From Uloborus plumipes (Eukaryota; Arthropoda; Arachnida; Araneae; Uloboridae), in the NCBI GenBank assembly GCA_038373865.1, contig JAXGGA010002847.1, positions 1-64,000 on the forward strand: a DNA stretch of 64,000 bases. Reading direction: 5' to 3'. The translations under genes were made by a program, and so were the position numbers. The notes beneath the pieces are model-generated. The model did not search any database. It had not been told where the DNA came from and saw only the letters and a list, made by a program, of their open reading frames with translations. This document shows, piece by piece, positions 57,371-64,000 of this stretch (the stretch's first letter is position 1; every line of letters begins with the position of its first letter).

Positions 57371-57473
57371 CGAAAGTCTAAAATAAGTTTGGCTATGCTT
57401 GGTTACTTTGCCCCCCTCCAAAATTCAACATATATATGCTACTGCCTGATTAAGCTTTTTAGCGGCTTTCCGG

Positions 57474-57623
57474 ATGGAGGACAGGACAGGAGATGATTAT
57501 CTGGCCACACATCTCTACCGTATCAATGTCCTACCATCACCAGATTTCCAGCTTTGTGGCTACGGTACAGTAAATTCTGAACATCTAAAGATTTGCTCTG
57601 CTCTGATCCACACTAGAAATTAA
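57474..57623 (+). pseudogene. LINE C-terminal tail (zinc-knuckle) fragment
   Basis: The frame from ATG 57474 reads MEDRTGDDYLATHLYRINVL, PSPDFQLCGYGTVNSEHLKI and CSALIHTRN before TAA at 57621-57623. It matches the C-terminal R.RTGHD.LA.HL.+I..LPSP.C.LC......EHL..C..L pattern of Jockey/RTE-like LINE ORF2 proteins; one zinc Cys has become Phe. It is followed by AACGGTGGAATAAGAAGAGG (57693), typical of a LINE 3' tail. A 5'-truncated dead copy, distinct from the one at 35012-35585. Confidence 0.7.
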
Positions 57624-57739
57624 ACAAGCAACTTTTTCAGAGAGGCCAATCTTTGCTGGTCAGTGTGTCACCTAATGGTCCAGCAGCCAAACGGTGGAAT
57701 AAGAAGAGGAAGAAGAAGAAGATGTTTAACTCCAATGGA

Positions 57740-59780
57740 GTTTGACTTAATTACCTAGGCACGTACCATATGCCTACAGAATTTGTCATATGATTCCAGT
57801 ATTTTACGATTCATTATTCTTGTTAGCATTATTTTTTAAATGTTAACTTTGACATTTTGTAGCATTTGTAACAATATTCATTTGTTTGAAGCAATGAGCA
57901 ATATTGATCTGATATTCAGTCCATCTCGCTTTTTAGAATATTGAGTAAAAGAATATTCCGCTTAATATAATACATTTTCAATGTACCAAACTTTTGTAAT
58001 GTATGATTTTGATCCTGGACAATGGAATATCCCGCTTATTAGAATACTTTTTGTGGAAAAATGTTTATTCATTAAACAGGTTCGACTGTATTTGAAAACA
58101 TTACATTATATTTATTCTCACTATTCGAAGCGAAATTCTGATAAATTGTATCGATTCTGGGAAAGAAAAAAAAAACCATATAAATTATATCAACTATACT
58201 ATAAGCAGTGAAAATTGTATAAGATACAGAATAGATGCAAATCAATTTAGCTATGAAAACAACGACGAAATATTATTCATTATATTTAAGAAGAAAGCTC
58301 ATTCTCTTTTTCTGAATCGACTGCAAATAAAAAGAGAGCTGCATATATATATTTTTGGATTGGTATTTTTCGAACAAAAAATGTATTTCTCCAGAATACA
58401 TTCTATGAAAAAATAATTTTATATTACTTCCTGCCTGTTATTTTTGAACAAGATTTCTCATCCTATTTCAAATTGATTTCCATGCGCACGTATATTCCTA
58501 CTGAAAAGAAGCAAGCTAACTGCGCTCAAATAACGAATATTCTTCTAAGGAAAATACTTCTTTTTGCATCGTCTTCATCCGAAACTCCCCCTGTTTGAAG
58601 AATAAAATTACTTCTTAGCTGAAGAATAAAATTGTTTCTTTGCTTTGTATTAAGTGTCTGAAAAATTCTATCCCGTGCCGGTTAAAGAAATATATTTTCT
58701 TTTCGGAAGTCAAACTGTCCAATTTTCTTGCAAATATTATATTTATTTAATCAGAATTATTTTTAACAATGGAAGTTCAAATTACGTGAATGAAACGCAG
58801 TACGTAAGAAAGAAATTTTATTGAATGTGATTGAGGTGTTTTTAAATGAATTTCAAGTTTTTATTGATATTCAATACGTGCAAACTGCTGTTCAAATTTC
58901 AAAATTAATGAGATGTTGATAAAAAATTCAGCTTCAATGAAATGGCTTTAATACTAAATGTTGTAGGTATTAAAAATGGTGTCAGTATTCTTTATGGTGT
59001 CTAAAGCATAAAACTTGTATTTCTACATTTAGGGTAGGTGAGGGTAAAGAACAACGATTTGCAGTTTCTACAACATCCTGGTCACTAAAGGGTAGATTTT
59101 CCCTTTTTTTCAAATTAGAGTAATAGATTGGTTTGTTACCTATAACTCTTCTAAAACTAGATCTATATGATTGATAATTACCGAAAAATCTGTAACATCG
59201 CATAAAAAGGAAATTGTTGACTTCACCCCATAAAATGGGGGCGCATCTTTACCCAATTTAAGATCAATATGAATGAAAAGAGTAATTGCTTTGTAAAAAC
59301 ACATGGCAAACCCCTTAGTTTCATTGACTTATTGTGTTATTCACTAGTATTAAAGTTAAATATCTCATAAATTTGAACATGAATTTTTAGAAATTGGTAC
59401 GAAATAATAATTTTTTCTTCACAAAAAGATCATTTAGTTATGTGGAGAAAATGACAGCCGCATTATGGAAAAGAAGTAATTGATCAAAAATAAGCTATCT
59501 CGGTGTCTACCTAATAAATAGTACACTCAGTTCAGACTTAAAAAAAAACCTCTTTATGGAACCGTGCTGTTCATTGACGTTGCCAAACAATAATGTGAAT
59601 ATAAAATATAGACCAGGAAAAAAAATTGGAATTCAATGATTGTTGTTATTCTTATTTGATGCGTATTTTAATGAGTTTATGTTTTTTTAAAAACAAATTG
59701 CTGAATGTTTGGTGCCAAATTTATGATTGTCACTTCTCGTGCCTTACGATTTGTTACATTGAACAAAATAGCGGTTTATG
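57740..59780. other. AT-rich stretch without a recognisable feature
   Basis: No coding family, RNA gene or paired repeat recognised on either strand. Confidence 0.45.
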
Positions 59781-59783
59781 TGG

Positions 59784-59813
59784 GTAAGCTTCGCAGGCCG
59801 TAGGTTGGGCACC
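59784..59813. mobile_element. Solo hAT-type terminus
   Basis: CGCAGGCCGTAGGTTGGGCACCACTG, read in reverse as CAGTGGTGCCCAACC.., is a well-known hAT-element terminus type. No partner end is seen within the window to the left, so this is a solo or broken end. Confidence 0.5.
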
Positions 59814-59814
59814 A

Positions 59815-61282
59815 CTGATCTAAGCAAATGAGCTACAACCAGTCAATTTTTTTTAAAGAGCATTTCTCCTACTTTTTACAAAAAAAAAATCACCAATTAA
59901 AAAAAATGATTTTGTGGTTATTTTGAAGTAAAATACATGTTTTTAGACGCTTCTCTTTCTAAAAACATTCTTACTGTTTCATAATGAGTTAAAAAAACTC
60001 CTGCTCTAACCTAGAGGCGGATACTTTGAAACATTATGTTAGCCTGCTAAAATGTTTTCTTTTATTTTCTTTTTATCTGCTCGTCTTCTAAAAACCGTTT
60101 CTCATTCGAGGTTGGAGCACATATGCTCTAGTAAAACAGTTTTATAACAACGAAGATTAATTCCGTAATTTTCTTCTAGAAAGAGTGTTACAATTTGGTA
60201 CATAAAATCTTGTAATAATCTCCTTAAGTGCAGCACATAAATAAAAAGTTAACATGAAATAATATTCACGAAACTAGCTGTAAAAGTCTAGAATTGCAAA
60301 AATAAACTACTCTCTTTTTTATTCTTAACATTCTTTATGTCTTTAGCTTGAGATAATATTCGTTAAAAGAACATAATTTAAGGGGAATGTTATATTGGGA
60401 GTTAATGATCTACAGCTTGTTATCAAGAAATTGAGAACGTAAAATATTAACAGAAAATAAAAGCACTGAAATCAAGGCATATTTCTCTGATTCGAGATGT
60501 ATATAAATTACTCGTATGTTATTTGTAGAAAATAAGATTGATTACTTTTACTGGAATAAAAGAAGCCCAAACTAACTAATAAAATGCTTCCGTGCCATTT
60601 CAAATGATCTAAAACTTATTTAGAATTTCGGTACTTTAAATATGTTAGTTGAAGAATTTTTAATCTTCTTGACGTTATTATTATTTTTTTTTAAATTAAT
60701 TTCAGCCATGTTTGGTCAAAGTTTCATCGAAACTACTTGTTTGCCGATACGAAGCTTTCTTTTGTTTTTTAAATAAACTTTTAAATAAAGAAAGCCACCG
60801 AATAAAACACAAAGGTTTATGCTCCTCAGCGGGAGAAAAGAAAAAAGAGCGGCAATTCTTTTTTAAATATTCTATTTTGTTTGCTCACTTTAACCAACTG
60901 TTCTTCAATTTTACGGTTTGATGTACGTGAATGGAAGATTACTCTTTTTTTAAAACGTTTTATAAATTATTATTATTTTAAAATCAGGATTCTTTGTTGC
61001 GTGTATTATAAGGATCTCTCCCTTTGTGCTTGAACTACTTCTTTTTGACACATCATTAAAATACTTAGCAGGATATAACGTTTGCCGAATAATATTCTAA
61101 ATCAAGTTCTCCCGACGTACAGAATGATGAAGATACTCTTTTCAAGTTTGATTGTCTCTTTGCCCGCAGCTAGGTAAGAAATCGAATGATTAAACCAAAA
61201 AGTAAGGCAGCAAAAACTACGCATTGCGAAATGAATAATTGCAAAAGTTGTAAAAGAGTTTCTTGGATAGAATATAAATGAA
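59815..61282. other. AT-rich stretch without a recognisable feature
   Basis: Nothing supportable seen on either strand. Confidence 0.45.
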
Positions 61283-61711
61283 TGAGTACATTAAAAAATG
61301 AATGTTGTTTTACAGTATAATACAGCTAATTTTATAGTAATAAACTGTAAAAATTACTAATTTCAGGGTAATAAATTGTCAAATTGCTCATTCTACAGTA
61401 CTAAACTGTAAAATTGCTCATTTTATAGTACTAAACTAAAATTGGTCATTTTACAGTAATAAACTGTAATCTTGGTCATTTTACAGTTTATTACCGTGTG
61501 TTTTAGTTTTAAACTGAAACTTTTGCTGCCAGTATTACACTGTTGTTTTTATAGTATAATACAGCTAAATTTTACGGCAATAAACTGTAAAAAATTTTTT
61601 ACAGTAAGAAACTAGAAAATTACTAGTTTTACAGTTTATTACTGTGCATTTTAAATTGGAACCTCGGCTGCCAGTATTATACTGTAAAAACAACAGTTCA
61701 TTTTTTGCAGT
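61283..61711. mobile_element. CACTGTAAAAAA-family MITE, expanded copy
   Basis: Left end decayed (AAAAAATGAATGTTGTTTTA), right end good (AACAGTTCATTTTTTGCAGTG at 61688-61708). Between them TTTACAGTAATAAACTGTAA-type modules are repeated about eight times and the CCAGTATTACACTG segment appears twice, so this copy is internally duplicated relative to 51106-51364. Confidence 0.65.
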
Positions 61712-62451
61712 GTAGAGATATTGGTGAATCATATTTAATAATTTAAGTTTTCTTTTTCTTTATTAAAACTACCTAGGAAGTTTTCAAAACACCTTTTGTT
61801 GTACCCTGTGATTTACGACACGAATTCAAAAATTTTGAACGAAATTTTCTTTCGGTATTTCTGTTTCAAAATATTTACTCAACATTAACTCCTCGTCAGA
61901 TATTATTCAATTATTCAAATCTTTTGATCTAAAGCATAAATTATCTTTTTTGGGGAAAATTTAAAATATTAGTAATAAGATTAAAAATCATTGAGCTAGG
62001 AAATGAAGTGTAGATGATGATAAATTATTATTGTTATATGACTAATTATTTGTCATATTGTTATTATGACTAATTTTTAAATATATCGCAAATTTGATGA
62101 TGTTATTTATCTTTTTACGAACGATTTAACATTATAATTGCTGTAGAATTTCATATTGTTAAAGATATTTTTGATAAAGTGTTTTCTGCCAGACTTTTCA
62201 CAGCCAGTGATTCAATACTTTCATGAAATAGAAGCCACCTGCAATTGAGAGTAACCAAAAAGACGCAGATAAAACTCTAATTATCAAGAAAACGTTGCAA
62301 ATAGCTACTTCAAGGCTCCAATGGATTTCCCTCATCAGTGTAAAAACTGCTCAACACACAAAGAAAGTTTTAAGTGAACACACTGTAACTAAAGGATCAC
62401 ATTTATACCACTTAGGTTGGTTAAGAAATTAAACAACGAGATCAAATCGCA
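61712..62451. other. AT-rich stretch without a recognisable feature
   Basis: No coding, RNA or repeat structure recognised. Confidence 0.4.
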
Positions 62452-62562
62452 ATGTGAAACTAGCAATTTTACAGTTTATTACTGTAAACTAGCATTTTAC
62501 CGTTTACTATTGTAAAATTAGCTGTATTATATCTTAAAAACAATATCTATTTTTTACAGTGT
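62452..62562. mobile_element. CACTGTAAAAAA-family MITE, right half only
   Basis: GCAATTTTACAGTTTATTAC, TGTAAAATTAGCTGTATTAT and the terminal CTATTTTTTACAGTG are present; the left terminus and the GGCAGC segment are absent. Confidence 0.6.
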
Positions 62563-62847
62563 TTGAGTTTTCTACTCTTCAGCTAAAAAAACCTTCGCTT
62601 TGTTAACAGATTCCTATTTTGTGGAAGTTTACTTATCGCGGTAGAGTCTGAAACGACTTAATCCTGATAAACGATGATTAACTGTACTGTGAGTATTCAA
62701 GATGCCTGCAAATGAAGGAAGTTAATCAGTTTCCAGTTAAATAGTAAATTCAGTTCTAATATCGATAAAAGTAAAGTAATAAGTAAATGTACAAATTCAA
62801 CATTTTTTTAGTTAAGCAAATATAAACAAGCATCAACAAAACGAATA

Positions 62848-63361
62848 CAGTAAAACCTGTGTAAGTTGACCACTCACAGAGCAGCACTTTTGTAGTCAAC
62901 TTAGCCATAACTTATACAGGTTGATAAATATGATTCGGATTAATGCTGTACCTGACAAAGGCGGTCAACTTATACAGGTGGTCAACTTACAAGGGTGGTA
63001 AACTTTACAGGTTTTACCGTATAATTAGGACTATTTCTGTACCTGAAATAGTCCTGGTACAAGGTGGTCAACTTTACAGGTTTTACTGCATGATTAGGAA
63101 TAATTCTGTATCTGACAAAGGCGGTCAACTTAGACCGGCGGTTAACTTAGACTTACCAGAGTGGTCAACTTTACAGGTTTCACTGTATGATTAGAACTAA
63201 TCATGTACCTGAAAAATGCGATCAACATAGACAGGTGGTTTACTTACAAGGGTAGCCAACTTTACAGGTTTTTCTGTATGATTAGGACTATTTCTGTACC
63301 TAACAAAAGCGGTCAACCTAGACAGGTGAATAACTTACAAGGGTGGGGTCAACTTTTACTG
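62848..63361. mobile_element. 514-bp MITE with CAGTAAAACCTGT ends and internal repeats
   Basis: Starts CAGTAAAACCTGTGTAAGTT and ends GGGTCAACTTTTACTG, with TA on both sides (62846-62847 and 63362-63363). Inside, a roughly 60-120-bp module (GGTCAACTTTACAGGTTTTA.., GATTAGGACTATTTCTGTAC, GACAAAGGCGGTCAACTTA) is repeated about four times. The TA duplication and CAGT terminus fit a pogo/Tigger-like Tc1/mariner relative. The two 80-residue frames here are repeat translation. Confidence 0.7.
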
Positions 63362-63399
63362 TACAAAATACCTTATGGTTTCAAAAAAAAAAAAAGAAG

Positions 63400-63485
63400 C
63401 TTCATACAAATGTTGAACCAGGACTCGAATATCACCCATTTCTGAATCTTCTGACATTCTAAAAGACGCACCACCAAACCCAAAA
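63400..63485 (-). mobile_element. Possible tRNA-like SINE head
   Basis: The minus strand has GTTTGGTGGTGCGTCTTTTA (A-box-like) and GATATTCGAGTCCTGG (B-box-like) about 35-40 nt apart. An A-rich run (63383-63395) lies next to it. No full tRNA fold can be drawn; weak. Confidence 0.3.
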
Positions 63486-64000
63486 ATTATTTTGCTCAAG
63501 ACAAGCACAAGTAAGAAAAATAAGTTCATCAATCTTAAAATAAAAAAAAATGCTTATGAAGTGTTAATTTCAAACATTCTAATGCCTCATCAACTGCTAC
63601 ATTAGTGATAACCAAGTTTACCTCGAAATATAAAACACAGCTTAGCCATAGGGTTTAATAATTTTCATTTTCTTCGGATTTCAGCACAAAGCATTCTTGA
63701 TCATTTACCCTTTAACTATGAATGCATTGCGATATTTATTAAAGATTCTTAATAACTTGATTACGTTCATTTCCATGAAACATTTTCAGCTTCAAGCATA
63801 ATTTGACAGCAGCAGAATCAAATATGTTGCGCATTTCTTTTCACTTCTGCTTACGGCGGGTTTCGCCATTTTCTTGAAGCATTCCCTTTTCACTAAAATA
63901 TTATTTCACTTCCTCTCTTGTTATTCAACCGGAAAACTTTTTCAGTGAAAGTTCTTCTTCGAGTGAAAGTCGATTTGCATTGAAAAAGAAGCAAAATAAT
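63486..64000. other. AT-rich window end, nothing recognised
   Basis: No feature supportable; the window ends in unassigned DNA. Confidence 0.4.

Overview
The window looks like gene-poor, AT-rich nuclear DNA of an invertebrate, most likely an arthropod and plausibly an arachnid. That placement is inference. It rests on the transposon families present: Tc1/mariner, a DUF4817-type mariner, Helitron, hAT, Harbinger-like MITEs and I/R1/Jockey-type LINE tails. It also rests on long A, TA and TAA runs and on the absence of any compact or operon-like gene layout. I find no intact host gene, tRNA, rRNA or CRISPR array. Every coding signal I can support is a decayed transposon or transposon-borne protein.

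Layout: 1-7.1 kb holds scattered MITEs (2637-3380; a Harbinger-type one at 4007-4150 with TAA duplications; a TE fragment at 5407-5690). 7.1-14.0 kb is one large foldback structure with 1.15-kb inverted arms (7111-8258 and 12887-14042). Its loop carries a remnant of an uncharacterised protein, split by a 3.8-kb hAT element (8357-12196) with near-perfect 8-bp target duplications. 14.1-16.1 kb holds the first copy (A) of an element built on a 147-bp tandem array. 16.8-18.1 kb holds nested MITEs. 18.7-20.3 kb is an almost loop-free hairpin with 0.8-kb arms. 21.1-21.7 kb holds two sister hAT MITEs with 8-bp duplications. 22.1-28.2 kb is a nest: a plus-strand Helitron interrupted by copies B and C of the 147-bp-array element, which form a giant palindrome, and by a minus-strand Helitron that itself holds a deleted mariner.

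28-40 kb is mostly featureless AT-rich DNA with a SINE-like repeat (29957-30266), an internally deleted minus-strand Helitron (33007-33670) and a LINE 3' end (35012-35585). 39.4-42.6 kb is a third foldback with arms of ~175-bp tandem units rich in YY1-like motifs and a loop carrying a broken, widely distributed uncharacterised protein. 46.9-49.9 kb holds two nested inverted-repeat elements. 52.5-53.7 kb is a complete but dead Tc1-like transposon. 55-56.2 kb and 61.3-62.6 kb hold clusters of ACAGTAATAAACTGT-type MITEs. 57.5 kb holds a second LINE tail, and 62.8-63.4 kb a 514-bp TA-flanked foldback MITE.

The recurring theme is foldback elements whose arms are tandem arrays and whose loops, in two of four cases, hold remnants of uncharacterised proteins. 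This resembles the FB/FB-NOF and Galileo plan in Drosophila but with different sequences. It is the best candidate here for something undescribed.
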